Assembly (NCBI GenBank): GCA_045534445.1
Contig: JAZSJQ010000035.1
Coordinates: forward strand, 1 to 64,000
DNA: 64,000 nucleotides
Direction: 5' to 3'
Source of the DNA: JAISGQ01 sp045534445
Lineage (GTDB): Bacteria; Bacillota; Clostridia; Oscillospirales; Acutalibacteraceae
Shown: piece after piece, positions 40,230 to 48,327 of the stretch
How the letters are laid out: every line of letters begins with the position of its first letter
How positions within the stretch are numbered: position 1 is the first letter of the stretch
Notes under the pieces: model-generated
What the model saw: the letters and a program-made list of their open reading frames with translations, nothing else
Database searches by the model: none
What the model was told of the DNA's origin: nothing
Made by a program: the position numbers and the translations under genes

Positions 40230-40748
40230 TTGAAAAGAAGTGATCTGATTTTTAAGCTGCACAGAATTGCACGTTCTCTGCACAGGCACCCTGCCCATGC
40301 AGGCAGGCATTTGCACGGAAAAGGCAGACTGCTCTCTCTGCTTGGGGAAAATGAGGGAATTACTTCCCGTGAGCTTTCCGAGCTTCTCGATGTGCGTCCG
40401 TCCTCCCTTTCGGAAATGATAAGCAGGCTTTCCGATGAGGGGCTTATAATTCGCACTGCAGATGAAAATGACAAGAGGGTCTCCCATATTTCTCTCAGTG
40501 AAAAGGGACATGAACTGCTTGGCGAAATAAGGGCTGAAAAAGACGATGACGCCATTCGTCTGACCGCCTGCTTCGACGACGGGGAGCTTGAGACCTTCTC
40601 TTTTCTCTGCGACAAGCTCTGCGCTCATCTTGAAGAGCTTGATAAAGGCTGTGACTTCGGTGATTTTCCGCCCCCTCCGCCTTTCGGTTTTCCTCATCAT
40701 CACCATCACGGCGGCTGTCACTGTAAACCGAAGCCCAGAAAGCTTTGA
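40230..40748 (+). CDS. MarR-family regulator with His/Cys-rich tail
   Basis: The 172-aa protein is a winged-helix MarR regulator: LLGENEGITSRELSELLDVRPSSLSEMISRL (partly cited: SRELSELLDV), then the wing DENDKRVSHISLSEKGHEL. TTG 40230 follows GAGGTGAT; earlier frame lies in the promoter. The last 25 residues are unusual for the family: PPPPPFGFPHHHHHGGCHC, suggesting metal binding (Ni, Zn or Cu) as a sensor or storage tail. It is probably autorepressing through the two palindromes upstream. It converges head-on with the next gene, with no bases between stop codons. Confidence 0.85.
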   Translation: MKRSDLIFKLHRIARSLHRHPAHAGRHLHGKGRLLSLLGENEGITSRELSELLDVRPSSLSEMISRLSDEGLIIRTADENDKRVSHISLSEKGHELLGEIRAEKDDDAIRLTACFDDGELETFSFLCDKLCAHLEELDKGCDFGDFPPPPPFGFPHHHHHGGCHCKPKPRKL

Positions 40749-41720
40749 TCAGAGATTTTTGAGCATCTGCTCAAATTCTTCCGCAGACATATTCTCCGAA
40801 AGGGCAGTGGTGCGAAGCGCCACTGCTTTTTCTGTCCATGCATTCATTTCTTCCTTTGTCATCTTTCCGTTTGTCATTCGGGCATAACGCGCCTTGTAAA
40901 CCCTTGTATATGCCGCGGAAATAGGATTGCCCTTCTGCTTTTTCTCATACTTGCGGCGTGCGCCGACTTCTCTGCACAGCTTTCCGCTGCCGTCGGGCGC
41001 CTTTCTGTCACAGAATTTTGCAATATTATTATTGGGCAGAAAATACTTTCCGCACAGTCCGCAGGGACGCGGTCTGACCTCCGCATTGAAAGATGCAATG
41101 AAAATGCTCTGCACAAAGCAGAGGAATGTCCCACGGCTTACTTTTACACATATTTTTCTATCGCCGCCGAAGCTTTCAGCAGAAAGCTTTTCTTCCGACG
41201 GGCAAATTGCAATCCCATCAGTTCCGATTGCAGAAAATGCTTCATCGATGCTGTCTGTCTCCCCCATTGCAGAGAGAAACGGCGCTGCGGTATCACGACA
41301 GAATTTAAGCCCTTCAAGCACTGCAAGGTACATATCCGCAAGCTCAGTGCAGGATTTACGCCATGCTTCTATATGCTCACTCTGAGCAGAAACCACATCA
41401 AAGCCTCTGAAAAGCGGGCTTTTTTCAACCAGACCTGCGAGAGTGATATTCTCTCCCTCCATGCGGCTGTAGGGCGAAAGCTTTGAAACAAGCTTATCCA
41501 CAATATCAAAGGTATCCATACATCTGTGTACTGTTCGTCCGTACTCTTCGCTGCGCTCAAAGCGTAGAAGTGCGTTTTTCTGGGCAAGACAGGCAGAGTG
41601 CAGTGCATCAAGCCGCTCGAGGCTGAGGTTCATGTATGAAGTCAGCAGGTCTCCTGCTCTGTACTGTCTGCCGCCGATGAGAAAGGTTTCACCTGTATGG
41701 CAGTATTCAAAATATTTCAC
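40749..41720 (-). CDS. Unknown protein with C-terminal CxxC zinc-binding region
   Basis: The protein of about 323 aa has a helical N-terminal part and a C-terminal region RPRPCGLCGKYFLPNNNIAKFCDRKAPDG (cited in part: CGLCGKYF, FCDR, KLCREVGARRKYEKKQ) that resembles a CGNR-type or other four-Cys zinc finger. GTG 41720 is chosen because GGGG lies 7 bp upstream; TTG 41738 is an alternative. It may bind DNA or RNA through the zinc region. It ends exactly where the convergent marR gene ends (TGATCA shared by the two stops). Confidence 0.6.
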   Translation of the reverse strand: MKYFEYCHTGETFLIGGRQYRAGDLLTSYMNLSLERLDALHSACLAQKNALLRFERSEEYGRTVHRCMDTFDIVDKLVSKLSPYSRMEGENITLAGLVEKSPLFRGFDVVSAQSEHIEAWRKSCTELADMYLAVLEGLKFCRDTAAPFLSAMGETDSIDEAFSAIGTDGIAICPSEEKLSAESFGGDRKICVKVSRGTFLCFVQSIFIASFNAEVRPRPCGLCGKYFLPNNNIAKFCDRKAPDGSGKLCREVGARRKYEKKQKGNPISAAYTRVYKARYARMTNGKMTKEEMNAWTEKAVALRTTALSENMSAEEFEQMLKNL

Positions 41721-41771
41721 AGAAATACCCCATTTCAAATTAGATGTATAGATTATACTATTTTTATCATT

Positions 41772-42494
41772 CTATGTCAATGTACAATAAGCAACCCAGA
41801 TCTGTGACAGGTCTGGGTTGCTTATTGTAATTTTATTTTTTGCTGAAAGTTTGTCTTTTATCCTTATGCAAGCTTCTGTATGCATTATCCAGTGCCTTGA
41901 AAAGGGCATCTGCAAAAGTCCTTTTACGTCTTTTCCGCACCAGTAATCAATTAACCAATAAGCATTCTCATCTTTGCTGACGACATTCAGTTTTTCAAGG
42001 CAAGCTCTTTTTTCATCTGATACCTTTTCTCTGACATCAGCAAATTTTAATGCTTTTAAAATCTTCGTTGTAGAAGCATCAACGTCGGTTACGTAGTTAT
42101 ATAATTCTTCAACAGACAGCTTCTTTGAAAATCCTGCTATTTCTTCCTTTACAAGCTCGTTTCCTGTTGTGATAATCGGTGAATCTATACGCTTCTGATA
42201 GTCACCCTTAAAGAAAACCTGCTCCGTACCTTCGATAAGTGTATGTGCCACAATATCTTCAATGCGGAAAATATGCCAGAGAGAATATGCAATTGTTTTG
42301 CTGTGGTAACCGTTGACGTTCATGTAGGGCATGGCACTGAAGTCATCATAGGATAACTCATTCTTGAACTCCATTATCTGCTCCATAAGCTGTCTGCGAA
42401 GTCTGAGCAATGTGTCTATTCCTTCAGAAAACGTATCTTTCTTCTTTATCAGAAGCTGTATTGTTTTATTTAACTCTGACCACTCTTTATTCAT
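41772..42494 (-). CDS. DinB-like four-helix protein, reading through a hairpin at its 3' end
   Basis: The 240-aa protein has the DinB/YfiT metal-site histidines: SLWHIFRIEDIVAHTL (about residue 70) and PFSRHWIMHTEAC (about 200). These proteins are four-helix bundles that often act as thiol-dependent transferases. The last 20 residues are translated from a perfect 18-bp inverted repeat (41783-41800 with 41812-41829), which is odd. One extra A in the six-A run at 41836-41841 would place a stop (AAAAAATAA) right before the repeat, so the natural end may be SAKK. The ATG has GAGGGGA upstream. Confidence 0.75.
   Translation of the reverse strand: MNKEWSELNKTIQLLIKKKDTFSEGIDTLLRLRRQLMEQIMEFKNELSYDDFSAMPYMNVNGYHSKTIAYSLWHIFRIEDIVAHTLIEGTEQVFFKGDYQKRIDSPIITTGNELVKEEIAGFSKKLSVEELYNYVTDVDASTTKILKALKFADVREKVSDEKRACLEKLNVVSKDENAYWLIDYWCGKDVKGLLQMPFSRHWIMHTEACIRIKDKLSAKNKITISNPDLSQIWVAYCTLT
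41783..41829. repeat. 18-bp perfect inverted repeat at the end of the DinB-like gene
   Basis: TACAATAAGCAACCCAGA pairs with TCTGGGTTGCTTATTGTA. The T-rich stretch lies on the plus-strand side (ATTTTATTTTTT), so it looks like an intrinsic terminator on the plus strand, where no gene ends nearby; on the minus strand it lacks a T run. Confidence 0.7.
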
Positions 42495-42520
42495 ATAATC
42501 CCCTCTCCCATTTCTGCAGC

Positions 42521-42552
42521 AACAGGCACAGCAGATAACTGCTGTGCCTGTT
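42521..42552 (-). terminator. Terminator after PucR/CdaR regulator gene
   Basis: AACAGGCACAGCAG and CTGCTGTGCCTGTT pair around ATAA, 13 bases past the stop. Confidence 0.8.
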
Positions 42553-42564
42553 GATTATTATCTC

Positions 42565-43650
42565 TTAGTACTTTACGGGGTTTGCTGTGAGGTACTTCTT
42601 TACCATGAGTGCTACCTTGAATACGATAGCATGGTCAAACTCACGAAGGTCGAGGCCTGTAAGCTTCTTGATCTTTTCAAGACGGTAAACAAGGGTGTTT
42701 CTGTGAACAAAAAGCTTTCTGGAGGTCTCCGAAACGTTCAGATTGTTCTCAAAGAACTTCTGAATTGTGAAGAGAGTTTCCTGATCGAGAGCCTCGATAG
42801 AGCCCTTCTTGAAAATCTCGCGAAGGCTCATATCGCAAAGCGTTATGGGAAGCTGATCGATAAGACGTGCGATACCGAGATTTTCGTAGCTGGTTATTGT
42901 CTTTTCGGTGTCGAACACCTTGCCGACCTCAAGAGCAACCTGTGCCTCCTTGAAGGAGCGGGCAAGATCCTTGATACCGGTAACGGTGGTACCGATACCG
43001 ACTACGCAATGAGTGTAGAACTCGCTGGAAAGAGTATCAACAATAGAACGTGCAAGCTTCTCAAGATCCTTTGCATCAATGCCCGGTCGAATCTCCTTGA
43101 CAAGGGCGATGTCGTTTTCATTGATATTGATAACGAAGTCCTTTGCCTTGTCGGGGAAAAGCTGCTGGACTATATCATAGGTAGAAACGTCGGTACGGGT
43201 GGTGGAACGGATAAGGAAGCATACGCGGCTTACATCAGCATTGAAGCGAAGCTCGCGAGCCTTCAGATAGATGTCGCCGGGGAGAATATTATCGAGGATA
43301 ACGTTCTTTATAAAATTGCCTCTGTCAAACTTTTCATCATAATACTGCTTGATTGAAGCCAGGGAAACTGCTAAAATGGAAGAGTATTTTGATGCCTGAT
43401 CATCCACTCCGGAAACAAACACCGCATACTCATTGTGAGGCTTGCCGCCGAAGGGACGGTATGTATAGCCGTCAGCAACAAACATATCCGATGCAGCAAC
43501 CTGCTCGGGAGAAATGCTGTTATTGACCTCACCTACTCTGACAAGGTCACTGCAAGCGATTACAACACCTGTGTCATCGACGACTCCGATGGTTCTGTCA
43601 ATTGTATCTCTCATCTGATGAACTACACTCTGGAACAATCTGTTGGACAT
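42565..43650 (-). CDS. PucR/CdaR-type transcriptional regulator
   Basis: The 361-aa protein has an N-terminal diacid-sensor-like domain (MRDTIDRTIGVVDDTGVVIACSD, in part), a central GGDEF-like region and a C-terminal PucR HTH: NVSETSRKLFVHRNTLVYRLEKI near residue 310, with LREFDHAIVFKVAL. Such regulators control sugar-diacid or purine use; the effector here is unknown. AGGAGAG precedes the ATG. It is a single gene; its promoter is TTGCAA (43768-43763), 17 bp, TAAAAT (43745-43740). Confidence 0.9.
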   Translation of the reverse strand: MSNRLFQSVVHQMRDTIDRTIGVVDDTGVVIACSDLVRVGEVNNSISPEQVAASDMFVADGYTYRPFGGKPHNEYAVFVSGVDDQASKYSSILAVSLASIKQYYDEKFDRGNFIKNVILDNILPGDIYLKARELRFNADVSRVCFLIRSTTRTDVSTYDIVQQLFPDKAKDFVININENDIALVKEIRPGIDAKDLEKLARSIVDTLSSEFYTHCVVGIGTTVTGIKDLARSFKEAQVALEVGKVFDTEKTITSYENLGIARLIDQLPITLCDMSLREIFKKGSIEALDQETLFTIQKFFENNLNVSETSRKLFVHRNTLVYRLEKIKKLTGLDLREFDHAIVFKVALMVKKYLTANPVKY

Positions 43651-43739
43651 TTTGCTCTCTCCTCGTTAATCAATTTAAACACAGGCGAATTACGCTTCCC
43701 TATGCAACATTCACTGATTTCACAAATCTACTAATATGC

Positions 43740-43768
43740 ATTTTACCTAAAACAAGTTTATTTTGCAA
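43740..43768 (-). promoter_or_regulatory. Sigma-A type promoter of the PucR-type gene
   Basis: On the minus strand TTGCAA, 17 bp, TAAAAT. The remaining 43769-44002 stretch is AT-rich, has no gene and holds the promoter of darA, with TATAAT near 43946 and no convincing -35. Confidence 0.5.
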
Positions 43769-44002
43769 GCCTTTTTGTAATATTTTTTGAATTTTCTTGT
43801 TATTTCATACAAATTAAGACCCCATCTTTGTAATACATGGTGCATAGAATCAACGATTTGCTGAATTTCCGCAATTTGTTTTTATATGCCCGTTATATAT
43901 TATCCCATTTTTTATATAGTACTGGATTTACAGATTCAATTATGCTATAATGTTTTAAGTTGATATAAAACTACCCCTTACAATATTTTCGGAGGTTTTA
44001 CA

Positions 44003-44326
44003 ATGAAGCTAATACTTGCTATTGTCAATAACGATGACAGCCCTGTTGTCGCAAACAATCTTACCGCAAACGGTTTTTCTGTAACCAAGCTTGCCACCAC
44101 AGGCGGCTTTCTGAAGGCAGGAAACACCACTTTCATCGTCGGTACCGATGACGAAAAGGTTCCCGATGTAATATCCATCATTGAGACCCATTCCAAAAGA
44201 CGTACTCAGATCGTCCCCACCTCCATCGGTGAAGGCACTGCAATGTTTGAGTCCGCTCCCCTTGAGGTCTCCGTCGGCGGTGCAACGATCTTCGTTCTTG
44301 ATGTAGAGCAGTTTAAAAAGTGCTGA
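44003..44326 (+). CDS. darA: Cyclic-di-AMP receptor DarA (PstA)
   Basis: The 107-aa protein has the PII-like fold of DarA: MKLILAIVNNDDSPVVANNL, the T-loop stretch VTKLATTGGFLKAGNTT and GGATIFVLDVEQF at the end. It binds c-di-AMP as a trimer; its downstream role is not settled. CGGAGG precedes the ATG. It is followed by holB (7-bp overlap) and ricT, the same order as yaaQ-holB-ricT in Bacillus, although yaaR between them is missing. Confidence 0.95.
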   Translation: MKLILAIVNNDDSPVVANNLTANGFSVTKLATTGGFLKAGNTTFIVGTDDEKVPDVISIIETHSKRRTQIVPTSIGEGTAMFESAPLEVSVGGATIFVLDVEQFKKC

Positions 44327-45324
44327 CGCTCGATAGACTCACCGGGGAATTTTCCGGCAACAGCGAACTGCTTTTTCAGTGTGCAGGTCTGATTGAATCG
44401 GGGAAATTCCCCCATGCGGTCATTATAGAAGGCGAAGACGGTCTCGGCAAAAGCACCTTTGCCCGTCTTCTTGCAAGAGGTCTTCTGTGCAGCGGTACTC
44501 AGCCGCTGTGCGGCGAATGCTCAAACTGCGCGAAGATCTCAGGCGGTATCCATCCCGACCTGATGATCGTCAGAGGCGAAGGCAAATCGGGTAGTATAAG
44601 TGTCGATTCGATCCGCAATGTGCGAGCTGATGCTTACACTCCTCCCAACGAGGCTTCAAGGAAGGTCTATATAATAGAAGACTGTGAAAAGCTCCCTGCA
44701 GCCTCCCAGAATGCCCTTCTCAAGGTGTTTGAGGAGCCGCCTGCAGGTGCGGTGTTTATCCTCACCTGCCGTTCCAGAATGTCTCTTCTGACAACCATTC
44801 TGTCCAGAGCCAGAGTTTTTTCTCTCCTTCCCGTAACAGAAGCTGAGGCAATCGAACGTATCGCCTCCATTCGCAGTGAAGTCCCTCAGGACAGCATCAG
44901 AAACGCCGTCCGCTCTGCCGGATGCAACATAGGCGCCTCTCTTTCTCTCATTGCCCCCGACGGTTCATTTACCGCAAGCGAATGGGAACTGAAGGCACGG
45001 GAGATCGCACTTGCACTGTGTTCTCCTCAGGAGCAGGAGCTTCTGAAGGTCTGCATCACCATCGGCACGGACCGCAATCATATTATGCACATACTCGACA
45101 GTCTGCATCTTATCGTGCTTCACGCCGCAGAGCTTTCTGCCGGCTCAAAAGTAAACACTTCCGCAGAGGCTTCCGCTCTTTCAAAGACAGTTTCTCTTGA
45201 AAGGCTGTATGCAATCCGCAGTGAGCTTAACGATCTGATTGCAGGTCTGAACGCAAATGTCGGCTTGCGCGCGCTTTTCCCCTGCGTTATGTGCGCAAAG
45301 CTCCGCAGAGCTGCCGGAAAATAA
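44320..45324 (+). CDS. holB: DNA polymerase III delta-prime subunit
   Basis: The 334-aa AAA+ protein has a Walker A EGEDGLGKST, a four-Cys zinc site (LCGECSNCAK with C from LLCSG), sensor region YIIEDCEKLPAASQNALLKVFEEPP (in part) and ILTCRSRM. It is part of the clamp loader that puts the beta clamp on DNA. The start is GTG 44320, which overlaps the darA stop by 7 bp; no strong ribosome binding site precedes it, so coupling is likely. Confidence 0.95.
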   Translation: MLTLDRLTGEFSGNSELLFQCAGLIESGKFPHAVIIEGEDGLGKSTFARLLARGLLCSGTQPLCGECSNCAKISGGIHPDLMIVRGEGKSGSISVDSIRNVRADAYTPPNEASRKVYIIEDCEKLPAASQNALLKVFEEPPAGAVFILTCRSRMSLLTTILSRARVFSLLPVTEAEAIERIASIRSEVPQDSIRNAVRSAGCNIGASLSLIAPDGSFTASEWELKAREIALALCSPQEQELLKVCITIGTDRNHIMHILDSLHLIVLHAAELSAGSKVNTSAEASALSKTVSLERLYAIRSELNDLIAGLNANVGLRALFPCVMCAKLRRAAGK

Positions 45325-45357
45325 TAATTATAATATATATAGGTATGGAGAATTTTT

Positions 45358-46524
45358 ATGGCTGATATTATTGGCGTAAAATTCCGAAACGGAGGCAAGG
45401 TTTATTATTTTGCCCCGAATGAGGATGAATTTGAAATAGGCGACGGCGTCGTTGTCGAAACCGCAAGGGGTATTGAATGCGGCGAGGTTGCCATCGAAAA
45501 ACGCACAATCCCCGATGAAAAGCTGCTGTTTCAGCTTAAGCCCGTTATACGGAAGGCAACCGATGAGGACCTCGCTAAGGTAGAGGAAAACCGAAAGAAA
45601 GAACTTGCCGCTTTCGAGACCTGCGAAAAAAGGATTCTCAAGCACGGACTTGACATGAAACTGGTCAGCGTTGAATATGCTTTTGACGGAAGTAAAATGC
45701 TCTTTTGCTTCACATCTGACGGCAGAGTTGATTTCCGCGAGCTTGTAAAAGATCTTGCTGGTATATTCCGCACACGGATCGAGCTCCGTCAGATCGGTGT
45801 CCGCGATGAAGCCCGTATGCTCGGCGGACTCGGAATCTGCGGCAGACCTTTCTGCTGTGCTACATTTTTAAATGAGTTCCAGCCCGTTTCCATAAAAATG
45901 GCCAAGGAGCAGGGTCTTTCCCTGAATCCCGTGAAGATTTCCGGCACCTGCGGCAGACTCATGTGCTGTCTCAAATACGAGCAGGCCGCCTATGAGGATC
46001 TTCTTAAAATCACCCCCAGAATCGGTGCCACTGTCAGCACTCCCGACGGAAAGGGCGTTGTCATTGACAGAAATCTGATTTCGGGCAATGTTCGAGTCTC
46101 TCTCGAGGGTGAGGTCGAAACCGCCCCCAAGACCTATCATATTTCCAAGATACGTTTCTTCGGCGGTAAAAAGCACGAAGATGAGATTGCCGATGAGGAT
46201 ATCCTCTCTCCCGAGGAAGAACAGGAGCTTGCGGCAATCGTTGATGACAAGAAGCCTGCGGAAAAGAAAAACGGCAACAACAAACCCCGTCAGAACGGTT
46301 CTCACCATAATACGAACCGAAACAACAACCACCCCAAAAACAAAAACCAGAACGGGGAAAACGGCGGCAATCAGAACAATGCCCAGAAACAGCAGAACAA
46401 TAAGCCGCACAGCAAAAACCCCGAGCATCCAAATCCCGCTCATCAGAATCATCACAAAAAACAGAACGGTAACGGTCAGAAGAAATCTTCCCCTCCCTCG
46501 GAAAAACCTTCTGACGCAAACTAA
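45358..46524 (+). CDS. ricT: RicT (PSP1 domain) with long Asn/Lys/His-rich tail
   Basis: The 388-aa protein has the PSP1 domain (about 1-275): GVKFRNGGKVYYF, GGLGICGRPFCCATFL and KISGTCGRLMCCLKYEQ, the paired cysteine motifs that hold the [4Fe-4S] clusters of the RicA-RicF-RicT complex. In Bacillus that complex guides RNase Y cleavage, competence and sporulation. The last 85 or so residues are a low-complexity tail rich in Asn, Lys, Gln, His and Pro, much longer than in B. subtilis YaaT. A disordered RNA-binding tail is possible. Weak GGAGAA precedes the ATG. Confidence 0.92.
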   Translation: MADIIGVKFRNGGKVYYFAPNEDEFEIGDGVVVETARGIECGEVAIEKRTIPDEKLLFQLKPVIRKATDEDLAKVEENRKKELAAFETCEKRILKHGLDMKLVSVEYAFDGSKMLFCFTSDGRVDFRELVKDLAGIFRTRIELRQIGVRDEARMLGGLGICGRPFCCATFLNEFQPVSIKMAKEQGLSLNPVKISGTCGRLMCCLKYEQAAYEDLLKITPRIGATVSTPDGKGVVIDRNLISGNVRVSLEGEVETAPKTYHISKIRFFGGKKHEDEIADEDILSPEEEQELAAIVDDKKPAEKKNGNNKPRQNGSHHNTNRNNNHPKNKNQNGENGGNQNNAQKQQNNKPHSKNPEHPNPAHQNHHKKQNGNGQKKSSPPSEKPSDAN

Positions 46525-46535
46525 GTAAATATGTG

Positions 46536-46564
46536 TTGATTTTTTGCATATTGAGTGCTATAAT
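46536..46564 (+). promoter_or_regulatory. Sigma-A type promoter of ferredoxin gene
   Basis: TTGATT (46536-46541), 17 bp, TATAAT (46559-46564), 32 bp before the ATG. Confidence 0.7.
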
Positions 46565-46596
46565 CAAATCAAACAATGTATAGGAGGAAATTAATC

Positions 46597-46767
46597 ATGG
46601 CATATGTAATCAGTGACAGCTGCATTTCTTGCGGTGCTTGTGAAGGCGAGTGCCCCGTAAGCGCTATCTCTGCCGGCGACGGCAAGTACGTCATCAACGC
46701 TGACGAGTGCATCTCCTGCGGTGCTTGCGCCGGTGTTTGCCCCGTTGAGGCTCCTGCAGAGGCATAA
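46597..46767 (+). CDS. 2[4Fe-4S] ferredoxin
   Basis: The 56-aa protein carries two copies of CxxCxxCxxxCP: CISCGACEGECP and CISCGACAGVCP, with the typical clostridial spacing and length. It is a small soluble electron carrier for hydrogenase, pyruvate:ferredoxin oxidoreductase and similar enzymes. AGGAGG precedes the ATG. It has its own promoter and a terminator, so it is a single-gene unit probably expressed at high level. Confidence 0.97.
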   Translation: MAYVISDSCISCGACEGECPVSAISAGDGKYVINADECISCGACAGVCPVEAPAEA

Positions 46768-46782
46768 TCTTTGCAAAAATCA

Positions 46783-46818
46783 TACAGCGGTGAAGCTTGG
46801 CTTCACCGCTGTTTTTCT
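46783..46818 (+). terminator. Intrinsic terminator after ferredoxin
   Basis: ACAGCGGTGAAGC and GCTTCACCGCTGT pair around TTG, followed by TTTTTCTTTT. Confidence 0.88.
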
Positions 46819-47226
46819 TTTATTTGTTTACATTTCTGATACCATCTGTTGCTGTCTTTCAGTTTTTCATGCCGTTTTTCGCACTTTTTGTGAAATATTC
46901 TGACAATCTCTTAACCGCACGGTTACAATTCGGTTACAAGGGCTTTTCTGTTATTTTGCACAAGTTTTTAGGGGCGTTTTTCGTAACAAACACCCGATTC
47001 TATTATGTCAACAGCGTATTTTCGGCATTTTTCGAGACTTCTCATATTCACTTTGACTATCATTGCCCGTTCTGTTTGTGCATATGCTACAAAAGTTCAA
47101 AAAGTTACAATTTGACATTTTTATTCTCCGCTACTATAATTACACATGGTGATGGAGAGGTATGCCCTTTCAGCCTGCCTCCGCCAGATCTTAACATCAA
47201 ATTTATTTTAGATTGGAGTAAGAGTT
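46819..47226 (+). promoter_or_regulatory. Gene-free leader region with consensus promoter
   Basis: No gene is supported here. TTGACA (47112-47117), 17 bp, TATAAT (47135-47140) is a perfect consensus promoter about 85 bp before the next GTG start. The part before 47110 shows only weak repeats such as GGTTACAA twice near 46920-46935. Confidence 0.7.
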
Positions 47227-48279
47227 GTGACCAGATTCGCAGAACAGGCAAAACGCACCCTGCGTTTTATGCGCGGACGCGCTGGATCTGTACTTATGCT
47301 GACTCTTGTTTGCTTCATCTGTGCCATATGCTTCTCTTCTTATATGACTCCTGTCGAGTCTGAGGCTGAGAACTTCAATATTTTCATAAACGACACAGAA
47401 ACCCGTGAGATCGTTGTTCAGTCCGGCATTGCTCTTGCCGGTACCGAGGAGACCATCGTTTACCTCAGCGACAGCGATGCACCCGAGTCAAAAAGCGCAG
47501 ATATTACATATAATGTTACACTTTACGATGCAGGCGTTTCAATGCAGTATACAACAAACGCTTCAACCGTTGCTGATTTTCTTAATGAAAATGCTATCGT
47601 AATCGGCAAGGACGATATCGTCACCCCGGCTCTTTCCGACAGCATTTACAATTACATGGCAATCACCGTTGATCGCGTTACCTACGATGATGTTACTACA
47701 AACGAGATCATCCCCTGCAAGACCGTTAAGGTTGAAACCAACGAGCTCTGCAAGGGTGAAACCAAGATAATCACCGCCGGTTCTGACGGACTCAAGACCA
47801 TCATTACCAGAAAGGTCTACATAAACGGTGAATATTCTCATTCTGAGATCATCAGCGAAGAGATAACCACCGCAAGCGTCAACCGCATCGTTCATGTAGG
47901 CACTCGTCCCGAGGCTGCTCCCGATCCCGAGAAGGACAACACCAAGACCTTCGTTGACTCCGCAGGACGCAGCGTTGCATACACAAAGGTCATCAAGGGT
48001 AAGGGTTCTGCTTACACCGCTGAGCTTGGTGCAACCAGCGAGACCGGCCGCACTCTTTCTGTAGGCGTTGTTGCTGTCGATCCCGATGTTATTCCCTACG
48101 GCACCAGACTTTACATTACATCTTCCGACGGCAAGTATGTTTACGGCTACGCACTGGCTGCGGATACCAACTCTGTTGTCGAAAGCGGTTCTGCTGTTGC
48201 AGGTCTTTACTATGACAGCGAATCCCAGTGCAAGTCCTTCGGTACAAGAGATATTACAATATACGTTCTCGAAGGTTAA
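47227..48279 (+). CDS. Surface protein with DUF348, G5 and 3D domains (YabE-like)
   Basis: The 350-aa protein has an N-terminal membrane anchor (about 18-38), a DUF348-like stretch (about 50-130), a G5 domain (about 145-225, VTTNEIIPCKTVKVE and ITTASVNRIVHVGT) and a C-terminal 3D domain (about 255-349). The three aspartates of 3D appear in VAVDPDVIPYGT, AADTNSVV and LYYDS, the pattern of resuscitation-factor-like muralytic enzymes. It probably trims peptidoglycan at the cell surface. The start is GTG behind GGAGTAAG. Confidence 0.9.
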   Translation: MTRFAEQAKRTLRFMRGRAGSVLMLTLVCFICAICFSSYMTPVESEAENFNIFINDTETREIVVQSGIALAGTEETIVYLSDSDAPESKSADITYNVTLYDAGVSMQYTTNASTVADFLNENAIVIGKDDIVTPALSDSIYNYMAITVDRVTYDDVTTNEIIPCKTVKVETNELCKGETKIITAGSDGLKTIITRKVYINGEYSHSEIISEEITTASVNRIVHVGTRPEAAPDPEKDNTKTFVDSAGRSVAYTKVIKGKGSAYTAELGATSETGRTLSVGVVAVDPDVIPYGTRLYITSSDGKYVYGYALAADTNSVVESGSAVAGLYYDSESQCKSFGTRDITIYVLEG

Positions 48280-48288
48280 ATCACAGAT

Positions 48289-48323
48289 TAAAAACGGGTT
48301 CAGAAATGAACCCGTTTTTTGTT
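48289..48323. terminator. Terminator between YabE-like gene and spoIIE
   Basis: AAAAACGGGTTCA and TGAACCCGTTTTTT pair around GAAA; A and T runs serve both converging genes. Confidence 0.88.
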
Positions 48324-48327
48324 TTTA

